From the NCBI GenBank assembly GCA_963759095.1, contig CAVWYF010000028.1, positions 182,746 to 246,745 of the forward strand: a DNA stretch of 64,000 nt. The letters are read 5' to 3'. Below, in pieces: positions 1 through 8,888 of the stretch. The stretch is from Anderseniella sp963759095. GTDB taxonomy: Bacteria; Pseudomonadota; Alphaproteobacteria; Rhizobiales; Aestuariivirgaceae. The notes beneath the pieces were generated by a model. That model had not been told where the DNA came from. It worked only from the letters and a program-made list of their open reading frames with translations, and made no database searches. The position numbers and the translations under genes are program-made. How positions within the stretch are numbered: position 1 is the first letter of the stretch; every line of letters begins with the position of its first letter.

Positions 1-206
1 ATGGCAAGCGTGCCGCACAACAGCATGATGAACCAGGCGGCGCCGTCGCCGCTGTCGGAAAAGGAAAAATCAAGATCACAGTGATCGCACTTGTCGGGGA
101 TCGTCAGATAGCCCTTGAACAGACGCCCCTGGCCACAGCGCGGACACAACCCCTTTATGCCGTTGCTGACCGGCGATTGCGGCGGGTAGTAGGGTTGCTG
201 GTTCAT
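1..206 (-). CDS. DUF983 family protein, N-terminal part (runs off the window)
   Basis: The minus-strand frame begins with ATG at 206 and is still open at base 1, giving about 68 residues. Two CxxC pairs (CPRC near residue 22, CDHC near residue 40) form a zinc-ribbon-like motif, followed by the start of a hydrophobic segment (AAWFIMLL), as in DUF983 proteins. This family usually sits directly downstream of ctaE in alphaproteobacterial cox operons, as it does here. Its molecular role is not established. The C-terminus lies outside the window. Confidence 0.8.
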   Translation of the reverse strand, partial: MNQQPYYPPQSPVSNGIKGLCPRCGQGRLFKGYLTIPDKCDHCDLDFSFSDSGDGAAWFIMLLCGTLA

Positions 207-236
207 CCAGGAAGCGGCCTTTATACTTCTCTATAC

Positions 237-278
237 AAAAGACCGCATGCGAGGACTTTTTGCGCCCCTCATGCGGTC
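237..278 (-). terminator. Rho-independent terminator downstream of ctaE
   Basis: An inverted repeat (GACCGCATG with GAGG on one side, CCTC with ATGCGGTC on the other) spans 241-278. On the minus strand it is followed by TTTTG. It lies between the ctaE stop at 312 and the DUF983 start at 206, so it would end or attenuate cox operon transcription there. Confidence 0.7.
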
Positions 279-311
279 CATTGATCAGATGATCAGGCGT
301 AAAAGCCCTGA

Positions 312-1172
312 TCAATGCGCTATTGTTGCGCCCACACTGCCCCACACATAAATGCAGGCGAACAGGAACAGCCAGACCACGTCCACAAAGTGCCAATACC
401 AGGCTGCCGCTTCAAAGCCGAAATGTTGCTCCGGCGTAAAGTGACCAGCCAGAGCCCGAAACAGGCAGACAATCAGGAAGATGGTACCAACCAGCACGTG
501 GAAACCGTGGAAGCCGGTCGCCATGAAGAAGGTCGACGAATAAATGTTGCCGCCATTGTCAGCCTGGAAGGCAAAAGCTGCATGACCATATTCGTAAGCC
601 TGAACACAGGTAAACAACGCACCCAGGGCGACTGTGCAGATCAAGCCCCATTTGAGGCCGTCACGGTCATTGTTGATGAGTGCATGATGCGCCCAGGTCA
701 CAGTGGTACCTGACAACAGCAGAATCAGTGTGTTGAGCAGCGGCAGGTGCCAGGGATCAAACACTTCCATGCCGGCAGGCGGCCATACGCCTTGGGTCAG
801 TTCAACGCGGGTCGCCTGTATGGCGGAATCCGTATACAGCGAGGCTTCGAAGAATGCCCAGAACCAGGCCACGAAAAACATGATTTCAGATGCGATGAAC
901 ATCAACATGCCATAGCGCAGATGAAGCTGCACGACAGGTGTGTGATCACCCTTGTGGCTTTCAATCACAACATCACGCCACCACATGAACATGGTGTAGA
1001 AAACAATGGCAAAACCCAGCAACGCGCCTGCCGAGACACTCCAGGTCTGGCCGTTGTGCATCCAGTAGATCGACCCGATCGCGAGGATCAGTGCGCCAAT
1101 GGACCCGACAACCGGCCATGGGCTGGGGTCAACCAGATGATAGTCGTGATTTTTAGCGTGGCTGTCTGCCAT
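312..1172 (-). CDS. ctaE: Cytochrome c oxidase subunit III
   Basis: Subunit III of the aa3-type cytochrome c oxidase in the inner membrane; it stabilises the catalytic core but holds no redox centre. The 286-residue protein has seven hydrophobic stretches, the family-typical N-terminus (HLVDPSPWPVVGS) and the C-terminal HFVDVVWLFLF motif. I chose the ATG at 1172 (MADSHAKNHD) because GGGAGAAAAGGG lies just upstream. The frame extends 16 codons further upstream, but those residues do not resemble the family. It is the last cox subunit gene of the minus-strand operon, following ctaG by 61 bp and followed by a terminator hairpin. Confidence 0.97.
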   Translation of the reverse strand: MADSHAKNHDYHLVDPSPWPVVGSIGALILAIGSIYWMHNGQTWSVSAGALLGFAIVFYTMFMWWRDVVIESHKGDHTPVVQLHLRYGMLMFIASEIMFFVAWFWAFFEASLYTDSAIQATRVELTQGVWPPAGMEVFDPWHLPLLNTLILLLSGTTVTWAHHALINNDRDGLKWGLICTVALGALFTCVQAYEYGHAAFAFQADNGGNIYSSTFFMATGFHGFHVLVGTIFLIVCLFRALAGHFTPEQHFGFEAAAWYWHFVDVVWLFLFACIYVWGSVGATIAH

Positions 1173-1233
1173 TGCCCTTTTCTCCCGCTCAAGCTGTCCG
1201 GCCAGTTTGCATACTGGCATCGGACAAAGTCAA

Positions 1234-1830
1234 TTAATTCACCGTGTTGTCACTTTGAGGACGTGAGGTCGATGAGGTTTTCACCGGCTCCTCGTCCACC
1301 GCATAAAATGTATATGAAAGCGTAATCGTCTTAACCGATTTCATGTCCGGATCATTGACGATATCCGGGTCCACAAAATAACTTACCGGCATGTCAATCG
1401 ACTGACCCGGCTGCAAAGTCTGTTCGGTAAAGCAGAAGCATTCAATCTTCGAAAAGTACACGCCCGCTCCGACCGGCGTCACATTGAAGGTCGCCGTGCC
1501 GGTAACCGGCCGGTGACCGGTGTTCACCGCCTTGTAGAAAGCCAGCGTCTGTTCGCCGATGCGAATGGTCTGGCTGTGCTGGCTGGGGACAAAGTTCCAG
1601 CTGAGCGATGCATTGACATTGGCATCGAAGGCAACGGTGATTTTCTGATCAAGCACTGTTTCAGGCGATGCATCGGCACGCTGCGTGGTGCCGCCGAAAC
1701 CGGTGATCTGGCAGAAAATCTGGTATAGCGGAACTGCCGCATAGGCCACACCGACCATGCCCACGGCGACACCGCCAGCCATGATGGCAACCCGCAGATT
1801 GGACTTTTCCCGAGGCTGTCTCGAACTCAT
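1234..1830 (-). CDS. ctaG: Cytochrome c oxidase assembly protein CtaG/Cox11
   Basis: Copper chaperone that delivers copper to the CuB site of subunit I. The 198-residue protein has one N-terminal membrane anchor (about residues 13-35, VAIMAGGVAVGMVGVAYAAV) and a periplasmic beta domain carrying the copper-binding CFCF motif (KIECFCFTEQTLQPGQ). Length and motif match Cox11 proteins. The start codon lies one base after the stop of the preceding small gene, so the two are probably translationally coupled. Confidence 0.97.
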   Translation of the reverse strand: MSSRQPREKSNLRVAIMAGGVAVGMVGVAYAAVPLYQIFCQITGFGGTTQRADASPETVLDQKITVAFDANVNASLSWNFVPSQHSQTIRIGEQTLAFYKAVNTGHRPVTGTATFNVTPVGAGVYFSKIECFCFTEQTLQPGQSIDMPVSYFVDPDIVNDPDMKSVKTITLSYTFYAVDEEPVKTSSTSRPQSDNTVN

Positions 1831-1831
1831 G

Positions 1832-1996
1832 TCAGCCTCCTGCCGGTGTGGAAATGTTTGAACTCAGGCGAACCATGGTGGTGATGAAAAACAGGATGAC
1901 CAGTGCCACCAGCGACCAGGCAATCACCACTGAGCGCTTGCGCTGGCGCGCGCGCTCTTCATCGGTAGGAGTGTATGTCTGCATTTCTTCAGCCAT
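1832..1996 (-). CDS. Small single-pass membrane protein of the cox operon (CoxF-like)
   Basis: A 54-codon minus-strand frame, ATG at 1996 to TGA at 1832, fills the gap between ctaB and ctaG. It reads MAEEMQTYTPTDEERARQRK, then a hydrophobic helix (VVIAWSLVALVILFFITTMV), then a short polar tail. It starts three bases after the ctaB stop and ends one base before the ctaG start. Alphaproteobacterial cox operons commonly carry such a small hypothetical gene (often named coxF) at this position, probably for oxidase assembly. The function is inferred from position only. Confidence 0.85.
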   Translation of the reverse strand: MAEEMQTYTPTDEERARQRKRSVVIAWSLVALVILFFITTMVRLSSNISTPAGG

Positions 1997-1999
1997 CGT

Positions 2000-2950
2000 C
2001 TAGATCAGCCCCATCAGGTTAGCCGCCCGGTCAGCGAGCAAAGAGACGAACATGACAAAAAGATAGAGGATTGAATAGCTGAACAGCTTCTTGGGCGCAC
2101 GCTTGGCATTTTCGCCCTCGCGCAGCGAATATACTGCCCATGCATGCCAGATGAACTTCGCTGTCAGCAAAAAGGCAGCCACACCGTAAACCCAGCCGGC
2201 AATGCCAGCAACGACAGGCAGTGCTGCAACCGGCGCCATGGCCAGCGAATACCACCAGATTTGCTGCCGCGTGGCGTCAACACCTGCCACGTTTGGCAAC
2301 ATTGGAACGCCCGCAGTCTCGTAATCTCCGAAACGGAACAGAGCCAGCGCCCAGAAGTGCGGCGGGGTCCACATGAATATGATCAGGAACAGCGACACAC
2401 TTGCCATGTCCACCGACCCCGTAACAGCAGACCACGCAACCATCGGCGGAAATGCGCCTGCTGCGCCGCCAATGACTATGTTCTGGGGTGTCGAGCGTTT
2501 GAGGTACATTGTGTAAATCACGGCGTAGAAGAAAATCGTGAATGCCAGAAACGCTGCAGATACCCAGTTGACCGCCAGGCCCAGCAAGACAACCGATCCT
2601 ACTGAAAGTGCCGTGCCGAACACATAGGCTTCGCCCGGCTCAATGGCACCGCGCGGGATCGGCCGCTTCACCGTGCGGCTCATCTGAGCGTCAATGTCGG
2701 CATCATAGGCCATGTTCAACGCGCCGGAAGCACCTGCCCCGACAGCTATGCACAAAATGGCAATGAATGCAGTCCACGGGTGAATATCGCCCGGTGCCAG
2801 CAACAACCCGCAAATGGCTGTAAAAATGACCAGCGACATGACTCGCGGTTTGAGCAGCGCCCAGAAATCTTCAACAGCCCCTTTGCCGCCAAGCGCAAAC
2901 GAATGAGCTTCCCGGCCTTGCTGCATCATATCTGTACGAATGTCTGTCAT
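2000..2950 (-). CDS. ctaB: Protoheme IX farnesyltransferase (heme O synthase)
   Basis: A polytopic UbiA-superfamily prenyltransferase that converts heme B to heme O, the precursor of the heme A used by the oxidase encoded alongside. The prenyl-diphosphate motif NMAYDADIDAQMSRT followed by KRPIP is present, as are about eight to nine hydrophobic helices. The product is 316 residues from the ATG at 2950 (MTDIRTDMMQ), which has a modest GGGA upstream; an ATG at 2929 is an alternative. It lies between ctaD and the small CoxF-like gene. Confidence 0.96.
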   Translation of the reverse strand: MTDIRTDMMQQGREAHSFALGGKGAVEDFWALLKPRVMSLVIFTAICGLLLAPGDIHPWTAFIAILCIAVGAGASGALNMAYDADIDAQMSRTVKRPIPRGAIEPGEAYVFGTALSVGSVVLLGLAVNWVSAAFLAFTIFFYAVIYTMYLKRSTPQNIVIGGAAGAFPPMVAWSAVTGSVDMASVSLFLIIFMWTPPHFWALALFRFGDYETAGVPMLPNVAGVDATRQQIWWYSLAMAPVAALPVVAGIAGWVYGVAAFLLTAKFIWHAWAVYSLREGENAKRAPKKLFSYSILYLFVMFVSLLADRAANLMGLI

Positions 2951-3036
2951 CTGTATCCCAAAATTACCGGCAGCTTGAGCCAAGTGCGAACCCGGCCCGC
3001 GTCAATGAAGCAGCGGACCGGGTGTGTTGTTTGTGC

Positions 3037-4695
3037 CTACCGGATAACCGGCAGGGTCGAGAACTGATGGAACGGCGGCGGTGACGACAGCGTCCACTCC
3101 AGCGTTGTTGCAGACTCGCCCCATGGATTGTCACCGGCAACCCGCTTCTTCATGAAGGCTTCAATGATGCACCACAGGAAAATCAGGATCGAAAATGCGG
3201 AAATGTACGATCCGATCGAGGATACATAATTCCAGCCCGCGAACACGTCCGGATAGTCAATGTAGCGGCGCGGCATGCCGGCCAGGCCTAAGAAATGCTG
3301 TGGGAAGAACAATACGTTCACACCAATGAACTGGATCCAGAAGTGAGCCCGCGCCAGTGTTGGATTGTACATGTAGCCGAACATTTTCGGGAACCAGTAG
3401 TACCACCCGCCAAAGATCGAGAACACGGCTCCCAGTGACAGCACATAATGGAAATGCGCCACAACATAGTAGGTGTCGTGCAGCGAACGGTCGACACCGG
3501 CATTGGCCAGAACGACGCCGGTTACACCACCTACGGTGAACAGGAAAATGAAACCGATAGCCCATAACATGGGTGTGCGGAATTCAATTGATCCGCCCCA
3601 CATGGTGGCGATCCAGGAGAAAATCTTCACGCCTGTGGGTACCGCAATGACCATGGTGGCGGCCACGAAGTAGGCTTGCGTGTCTACCGCCATGCCGACG
3701 GTGTACATGTGGTGTGCCCACACGATGAAGCCGACGAGGCCGATGGCAACCATGGCATAGGCCATGCCAAGATAACCGAACACCGGTTTCTTGGAGAAAG
3801 TGGAGATGATCTGCGAAACGATACCGAAACCGGGCAGGATCAGGATGTACACCTCAGGGTGGGCAAAGAACCAGAACAGATGCTGGTACAGGATCGGATC
3901 ACCGCCGCCTTCGGGACGGAAGAACGACGTGCCGAAATTGCGGTCCGTCAGCAGCATGGTGATGGCACCGGCAAAGACCGGCAGCGACAGCAGCAGCAGG
4001 AACACGGTGACCAGCACCGACCACACGAACAACGGCATCTTGTGCAGGGTCATGCCCGGCGCACGCATGTTGAAGATGGTGGTGATGAAGTTGATCGCAC
4101 CCAGAATTGAAGACGCACCGGCAAGGTGCATGGACAGGATCGCGAAGTCCACGGCAGGTCCGGGCTGACCTGTCGTGGAGTATGGCGGATACAGCGTCCA
4201 GCCACCGCCTACACCGAAGGTGCCTGAAGAGCCTTCCACGAACATGGAAAGAACCAGCAGGATAAGTGCTGGAGGCAGCAACCAGAAGGAAATGTTGTTC
4301 ATGCGCGGGAACGCCATGTCAGGCGCACCGATCATCAACGGCACAAACCAGTTGCCGAAGCCGCCGATCATGGCGGGCATGACCATAAAGAAGATCATCA
4401 GCAGGCCATGTGCCGTCACGAACACGTTGAACATGTTCTTGCCGGCATCAATGGCATCGGCAGACGTGTCTCCAATACCGTAGACCATGTGCGCCAGACC
4501 ATGGAAGATCTGGATACCGGGCTCCATCAGTTCCCAGCGCATCATGATCGACATGAAGCCGCCTACGAGGCCCGAAAAAATCGCAAACCACAAATACATC
4601 GTGCCGATGTCCTTGTGGTTGGTGGAATAGACATACCGGCGCCAACCCGACGGGTTGTGGTCATGGTCGTCATGTGCCGCTGTTGCATGTGCCAT
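3037..4695 (-). CDS. ctaD: Cytochrome c oxidase subunit I
   Basis: Catalytic subunit of the aa3-type oxidase, carrying heme a, heme a3 and CuB; it reduces O2 to water and pumps protons. At 552 residues it has the usual length, twelve hydrophobic helices, the CuB/cross-link motif AHPEVYILILPGFG and the distal heme-ligand region HDTYYVVAHFHYVLS. The N-terminal YVYSTNHKDIGTMYL is diagnostic of A-type oxidases. It follows ctaC by 29 bp on the same strand. Confidence 0.98.
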   Translation of the reverse strand: MAHATAAHDDHDHNPSGWRRYVYSTNHKDIGTMYLWFAIFSGLVGGFMSIMMRWELMEPGIQIFHGLAHMVYGIGDTSADAIDAGKNMFNVFVTAHGLLMIFFMVMPAMIGGFGNWFVPLMIGAPDMAFPRMNNISFWLLPPALILLVLSMFVEGSSGTFGVGGGWTLYPPYSTTGQPGPAVDFAILSMHLAGASSILGAINFITTIFNMRAPGMTLHKMPLFVWSVLVTVFLLLLSLPVFAGAITMLLTDRNFGTSFFRPEGGGDPILYQHLFWFFAHPEVYILILPGFGIVSQIISTFSKKPVFGYLGMAYAMVAIGLVGFIVWAHHMYTVGMAVDTQAYFVAATMVIAVPTGVKIFSWIATMWGGSIEFRTPMLWAIGFIFLFTVGGVTGVVLANAGVDRSLHDTYYVVAHFHYVLSLGAVFSIFGGWYYWFPKMFGYMYNPTLARAHFWIQFIGVNVLFFPQHFLGLAGMPRRYIDYPDVFAGWNYVSSIGSYISAFSILIFLWCIIEAFMKKRVAGDNPWGESATTLEWTLSSPPPFHQFSTLPVIR

Positions 4696-4724
4696 AAGGC
4701 TTTCCCTCGTTCTAAACAGTCAAA

Positions 4725-5594
4725 TCAGTTTGCAGACGTGCCGGCAGCGCCCTGCGCCAGCTTGCCTTTGGTTTTCAGGATGGAGGCAAGATGCTCCTGG
4801 GCCTGTTCGACGCCGGCAGTCTTGGCCTTCTCAAGCCAGGCATTGTACTCATCTTCAGACACCACACGCACGGTAATCGGCATATAGGCGTGGTCTTTTC
4901 CGCACAGTTCAGAGCACTGGCCGTAAAAGACGCCTTCTTTCTCCGCCTTGAACCAGGTTTCGTTCAACCGGCCCGGTACCGCGTCAATCTTTGAACCGAA
5001 AGACGGGATCGTCCAGGCATGCAGCACATCGTTTGCAGTAACGATGACGCGCACGATCTTGTTCACGGGAACCACAACTTCGGTGTCTGTGGCGAGCAGA
5101 TAGGGCTCACCGTCTTTCAGTTCATCCTTGGGCTTGAGGTACTGATCGAAAGACACGTCATGTTCGGGATATTCGTAAGACCAGAACCACTGGTTGCCGA
5201 TCGCCTTGACGGTCATCTCAGCAGCAGGAAAGTCGCGCTGGAAATACAGCAGGCGGAATGACGGGATGGCGATACCGATCAGAATAATGATCGGGACCAC
5301 GGTCCACACAACTTCAACAAGCGTGTTGTGGGTCGTGCGCGACGGAACCGGATTGGCGTTTGCGTTGAACTTGACGCAAACCCAGATCAGCAACGCCAGA
5401 ACAAACAGACATATTATGGTGATCAGAACGATCAATCCATTATGGAAGTCGGTGATGAAAGTCATGACCGGTGATGCCGATTCTTGCAGGTTCATCTGCC
5501 ATTCTACCGGCTGGCCAAGGCCTGCCGCGATTGCAGCAGGTGCCGCAGACAAGGCCGCTCCCAATACAGTCAAGCTCGCAAACAAATTGCGCAT
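4725..5594 (-). CDS. ctaC: Cytochrome c oxidase subunit II
   Basis: Subunit II, which accepts electrons from cytochrome c at the binuclear CuA site. The 289-residue protein has a signal peptide (ending AAPAAIAA near residue 24), two transmembrane helices and a C-terminal cupredoxin domain with the CuA motif CSELCGKDHAYMP. No C-terminal heme-c domain is present. It is the first gene of the minus-strand cox operon; GAGGGCAAT precedes the ATG. The operon promoter should lie in the gap to the divergent IalB-like gene. Confidence 0.98.
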   Translation of the reverse strand: MRNLFASLTVLGAALSAAPAAIAAGLGQPVEWQMNLQESASPVMTFITDFHNGLIVLITIICLFVLALLIWVCVKFNANANPVPSRTTHNTLVEVVWTVVPIIILIGIAIPSFRLLYFQRDFPAAEMTVKAIGNQWFWSYEYPEHDVSFDQYLKPKDELKDGEPYLLATDTEVVVPVNKIVRVIVTANDVLHAWTIPSFGSKIDAVPGRLNETWFKAEKEGVFYGQCSELCGKDHAYMPITVRVVSEDEYNAWLEKAKTAGVEQAQEHLASILKTKGKLAQGAAGTSAN

Positions 5595-5974
5595 ATTGCC
5601 CTCTTAAAATTCGCAGGCGGTGGAAAAACCGCCATGCATTGCATTCAAATGTGCAGGCTTGGCCGTAGATATAATTGCCGCACTTCTGCCATGTGTCTGT
5701 TGAACCACAATCGATCCATGCCTGCAACTGTCATGAGGCGCGTCAAAATTGCACGGTTTGAACTTGCCGCATCACAAGCTTGGCAATGATCGCAATAAAG
5801 CCTCAATTGCGCACGAAGAGTGCGCAACGAACAACAAAAACAGTCGATCAGCATGTTTCGAAGATGAAATCGCACAGTCGGGTTGCTAAATTGGCACCGC
5901 CTCTGGCATACACGGCAATTAATCGGAATGAGCGGCAGTTCAAGTTCAGTCAATCTGTAGGGAGCAGGTATCCA
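5595..5974. promoter_or_regulatory. Divergent intergenic region between ctaC and the IalB-like gene
   Basis: About 380 bp separate the ctaC start (minus) from the GTG start of the plus-strand IalB-like gene, so promoters for both must lie here. The segment is richer in AT than its neighbours. A plus-strand frame stays open upstream of the GTG but lacks a ribosome binding site and family similarity. I could not identify convincing -35/-10 pairs or a clear operator. Confidence 0.4.
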
Positions 5975-6661
5975 GTGGCCAAAACATTCAACGTGATTCG
6001 CAACACAGCTTCACTGCTGGCAACAGCCGGTATCATGTCAGCTCTGGCAACGGCAGGTATCGTGTCTGTCCTGGCAACGTCCGCCATGGCCCAGCAGCAG
6101 ACGCCACCGCCGTCACCCAAACAGTTCGGGCCGCGCGTCAACACACCGAATGCTGCAAGAGCAAACCGTCCGGCGCCGGAACTGATCGCTGAAAACGGCA
6201 AATGGAAAGTGCAGTGTGAGTCGCGCCCGGCCCGCAAGGACGCCCAGGGCAAGGACGTTCCGGCCCAGAAAGTCTGCGCCATGGTTCAGATCAGCCGGGA
6301 TGCAAAACGTCCGCAGATTGCACTTTCATTGATCATGCGTCAGCAAAAGCAGGGCGACCGGTCAGCAACCATGATGCAGATCATGGCACCGATCGGGGTT
6401 TTCCTGCCCACAGGTATCGCACTGGAAATTGACGGTGCCGCGGTTGGCCGGGTGCCATTTGTCCGCTGCCTGCCGCAATCCCGTCAGGCACCGGGCCTGT
6501 GCACGGCAACGGCGGAAGCGCAAAAAACCACACTGGCCAAAATGAAGGCAGGCCAGTCGGCGAACTTCATCATCTATGAAGCACCCGGCGCAGCCATCAA
6601 GATGCCGATCTCGCTGGAGGGCTTTACGGCATCCTACAAGGCCCTGCTCGACAACAGCTGA
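5975..6661 (+). CDS. Invasion-associated locus B (IalB) family protein
   Basis: A 228-residue exported protein. It begins with GTG (VAKTFNVIRN), has a long hydrophobic signal sequence and a likely cleavage site after ATSAMA before QQQTPPPS. The mature part starts with a proline-rich spacer and continues into the IalB domain (ENGKWKVQCE, KVCAMVQISRD, GVFLPTGIALEIDG, FVRCLPQ), with the conserved cysteines spaced as in the family. I chose the GTG because GGGAGCAGG lies just upstream and the signal peptide begins there. IalB proteins occur widely in non-pathogenic Rhizobiales, so the name does not imply virulence. It is divergent from the cox operon and precedes tldD. Confidence 0.85.
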   Translation: MAKTFNVIRNTASLLATAGIMSALATAGIVSVLATSAMAQQQTPPPSPKQFGPRVNTPNAARANRPAPELIAENGKWKVQCESRPARKDAQGKDVPAQKVCAMVQISRDAKRPQIALSLIMRQQKQGDRSATMMQIMAPIGVFLPTGIALEIDGAAVGRVPFVRCLPQSRQAPGLCTATAEAQKTTLAKMKAGQSANFIIYEAPGAAIKMPISLEGFTASYKALLDNS

Positions 6662-6822
6662 GCCTTGTGCGGCAAGTGGAAAAGGCTGTCTCCAAACGGC
6701 CTGATCCATTTTCGCCGTCAGGCTGTATGCCGGTATCGCGGGTTTCCCGTCATTGCAGTTGCACCATCGGGTGATATCGCTAACGATGAAACTTCGTGTA
6801 CCTATCCGGAGGCCAGCCACCC

Positions 6823-8253
6823 ATGACTGAAACCATTCCCAGTGACGACCTTTTTTTCGCCGAAACCGGACTGGACCGTGACGCTGCATTGCGGCTCACC
6901 GAGGACGCACTGGTCAACAGCGATGACGGCGAACTGTTCCTGGAGTATTGCCAGTCTGAAAATCTGGTGTTTGACGATGGTCAGCTCAGAACCGCCAGTT
7001 TTGATGTGAACCAGGGCTTCGGGCTGCGCGCAGTCTGTGGCGAAACGTCGGCCTATGCGCATTCCGCTGAATTGTCCCAGGCAGCCCTGGCACGTGCTGC
7101 CGACACGGTACGCAGTATCCAGTCCGGTTCCGGTGATGTATCGGCAGCACCGCCGCGCACCAATGTCAGTCTCTACAGCGACGGCAATCCGGTGCAGGCC
7201 ATGGCCTTCGAAGACAAGGTGCGTCTGCTGCAAGAGGTGGACGAATTTGGCCGCAACCTCGATGACAGGGTGCGACAGGTTACGGTATCCCTGTCCGGTG
7301 AATGGCAGGCCGTCGATATTATCCGCCCGGGTGGTCATACCGTCAGCGACCGCAGGCCTCTGGTCCGCTTCAATGTTTCGGTTGTGACCGGTCAGGGGGA
7401 AAAGCGCGGAAGCGGCAGCTATGGTGCAGGCGGGCGCACAAATTACGCCAGCTTCATTGCAACCGGTAACTGGCAGGCCGCAGCACGCGAAGCCTTGCGG
7501 CAAAGTCTTGTGGCGCTTGAGGCAGAAGACGCCCCGGCCGGAGAAATGGACGTTGTCCTTGGTCCCGGCTGGCCGGGCATCTTGCTGCATGAAGCCATCG
7601 GTCACGGGCTTGAAGGGGATTTCAACCGCAAGAAAACGTCCGCTTTTGCCGGACTGATGGGCAAACGCGTCGCCAGCCCCGGCGTCACCATTGTCGATGA
7701 CGGTACACTGCATGACAGGCGCGGATCGTTGTCGGTGGATGATGAAGGCACTCCGGCTCAGAAAACCACGCTGATCGAGGACGGCATTCTGGTCGGCTAT
7801 ATGCAGGACCGCATGAACGGCAGGCTGATGGGCGAATGCTCGACCGGCAATGGCAGGCGGCAGTCTTACGCCCATCATCCCATGCCGCGCATGACCAATA
7901 CGGTCATGGTCAACGGTAACAGCGATTCGCAGGATATCATATCTTCGGTCAAGTCCGGGTTGTATGCGGTGTCGTTCGGCGGCGGTCAGGTTGACATCAC
8001 CAGCGGCAAGTTCGTGTTTTCGTGCACCGAAGCCTACCGGATTGAAAATGGCCGGATCGGTGCACCGGTAAAGGGAGCGACTCTGATCGGCAACGGGCCG
8101 GACGCGCTAACCCGCATTTCCATGATCGGCAATGACATGCAACTTGATCCGGGCATCGGTACATGCGGCAAGGATGGCCAGGGCGTTCCCGTCGGGGTCG
8201 GCCAGCCGACCGTTCGCCTGGACCGTATCACCGTCGGCGGCACAGCGGCCTGA
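6823..8253 (+). CDS. tldD: Metalloprotease TldD
   Basis: Subunit of the TldD/TldE heterodimeric zinc protease, which degrades unfolded peptides and matures some modified peptides. The 476-residue protein carries the HExxxH zinc motif (LLHEAIGHGLEGD, about residue 259) and the C-terminal region GTCGKDGQGVPVGVGQPT typical of TldD. The ATG at 6823 has GGAGG nine bases upstream. The partner gene pmbA/tldE is also in this window at 56,996, about 50 kb away. Confidence 0.97.
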   Translation: MTETIPSDDLFFAETGLDRDAALRLTEDALVNSDDGELFLEYCQSENLVFDDGQLRTASFDVNQGFGLRAVCGETSAYAHSAELSQAALARAADTVRSIQSGSGDVSAAPPRTNVSLYSDGNPVQAMAFEDKVRLLQEVDEFGRNLDDRVRQVTVSLSGEWQAVDIIRPGGHTVSDRRPLVRFNVSVVTGQGEKRGSGSYGAGGRTNYASFIATGNWQAAAREALRQSLVALEAEDAPAGEMDVVLGPGWPGILLHEAIGHGLEGDFNRKKTSAFAGLMGKRVASPGVTIVDDGTLHDRRGSLSVDDEGTPAQKTTLIEDGILVGYMQDRMNGRLMGECSTGNGRRQSYAHHPMPRMTNTVMVNGNSDSQDIISSVKSGLYAVSFGGGQVDITSGKFVFSCTEAYRIENGRIGAPVKGATLIGNGPDALTRISMIGNDMQLDPGIGTCGKDGQGVPVGVGQPTVRLDRITVGGTAA

Positions 8254-8267
8254 ACCACACACCAATG

Positions 8268-8888
8268 ATGTTCACGACCGTTATATTTGATTTTGATGGC
8301 GTCCTGTCTGCTTACGACCGGCACGAAAGGCTCGCTGACATCTCCCGTATCAGCGGTCTGGACAGTGCAACCATCCTGGACCGGATCTGGGATTCCGGCT
8401 TTGAAGATGCTGCCGACAGCGGCAAGTATCCGGATGATATCTCTTACCTGACCGCGTTCAACGACCATCTCGGTTATCAGCTCAGCCGCGACGAATGGAT
8501 TGCCAGCCGCGCGGCCGCCATGCAGCACTGGCCGGATATGCATGACCTGGCCACCGGTCTGTGCGAACACTACAAGCTGGCAATGTTGACCAATAACGGC
8601 CCGCTGACCAAAACCGCATTTGACCGGCTTGCGCCCGAGACCGCAGAACTGTTCGGCGACAGGGCGTTTTTTTCATGCGACTTCGGCACCAAGAAGCCGG
8701 ACGGGAAAATCTTTGAGCAGGTCGCAAACCGGCTCGGCAGCGAACCGACGGACTGCATCTTCATTGATGACAAGCGACGCCATTGCGATGGCGCGTGCGA
8801 AGTCGGCATGACCGGTGTCCTGTTCAACGGCATTGATGACCTGAAACATCAGCTTGTGCGCCTTGGTGCAATGAAGGCTTCCACATGA
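8268..8888 (+). CDS. HAD-superfamily hydrolase
   Basis: A 206-residue haloacid-dehalogenase-type hydrolase, probably a small-molecule phosphatase. HAD motif I is FDFDGVLSAYD (nucleophile D about residue 8), motif II is MLTNNGP, motif III is KKPDGKIF and motif IV is CIFIDDKRRHCDGA. The helical cap between motifs I and II places it in subfamily I. Two consecutive ATGs (8265, 8268) are possible starts. It begins 14 bp after tldD and its TGA overlaps the MATE start codon, so tldD, this gene and the transporter are probably cotranscribed. The substrate is unknown. Confidence 0.85.
   Translation: MFTTVIFDFDGVLSAYDRHERLADISRISGLDSATILDRIWDSGFEDAADSGKYPDDISYLTAFNDHLGYQLSRDEWIASRAAAMQHWPDMHDLATGLCEHYKLAMLTNNGPLTKTAFDRLAPETAELFGDRAFFSCDFGTKKPDGKIFEQVANRLGSEPTDCIFIDDKRRHCDGACEVGMTGVLFNGIDDLKHQLVRLGAMKAST

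Noticed and set aside
6662..6700. Terminator after the IalB-like gene (AGCCTT...AAGGCT)
   Set aside because: The stem is short with a long loop and there is no T run, so support is too weak.
6802..7878. A 358-codon minus-strand frame opposite tldD
   Set aside because: Antisense to a well-conserved gene, no family similarity and no ribosome binding site.
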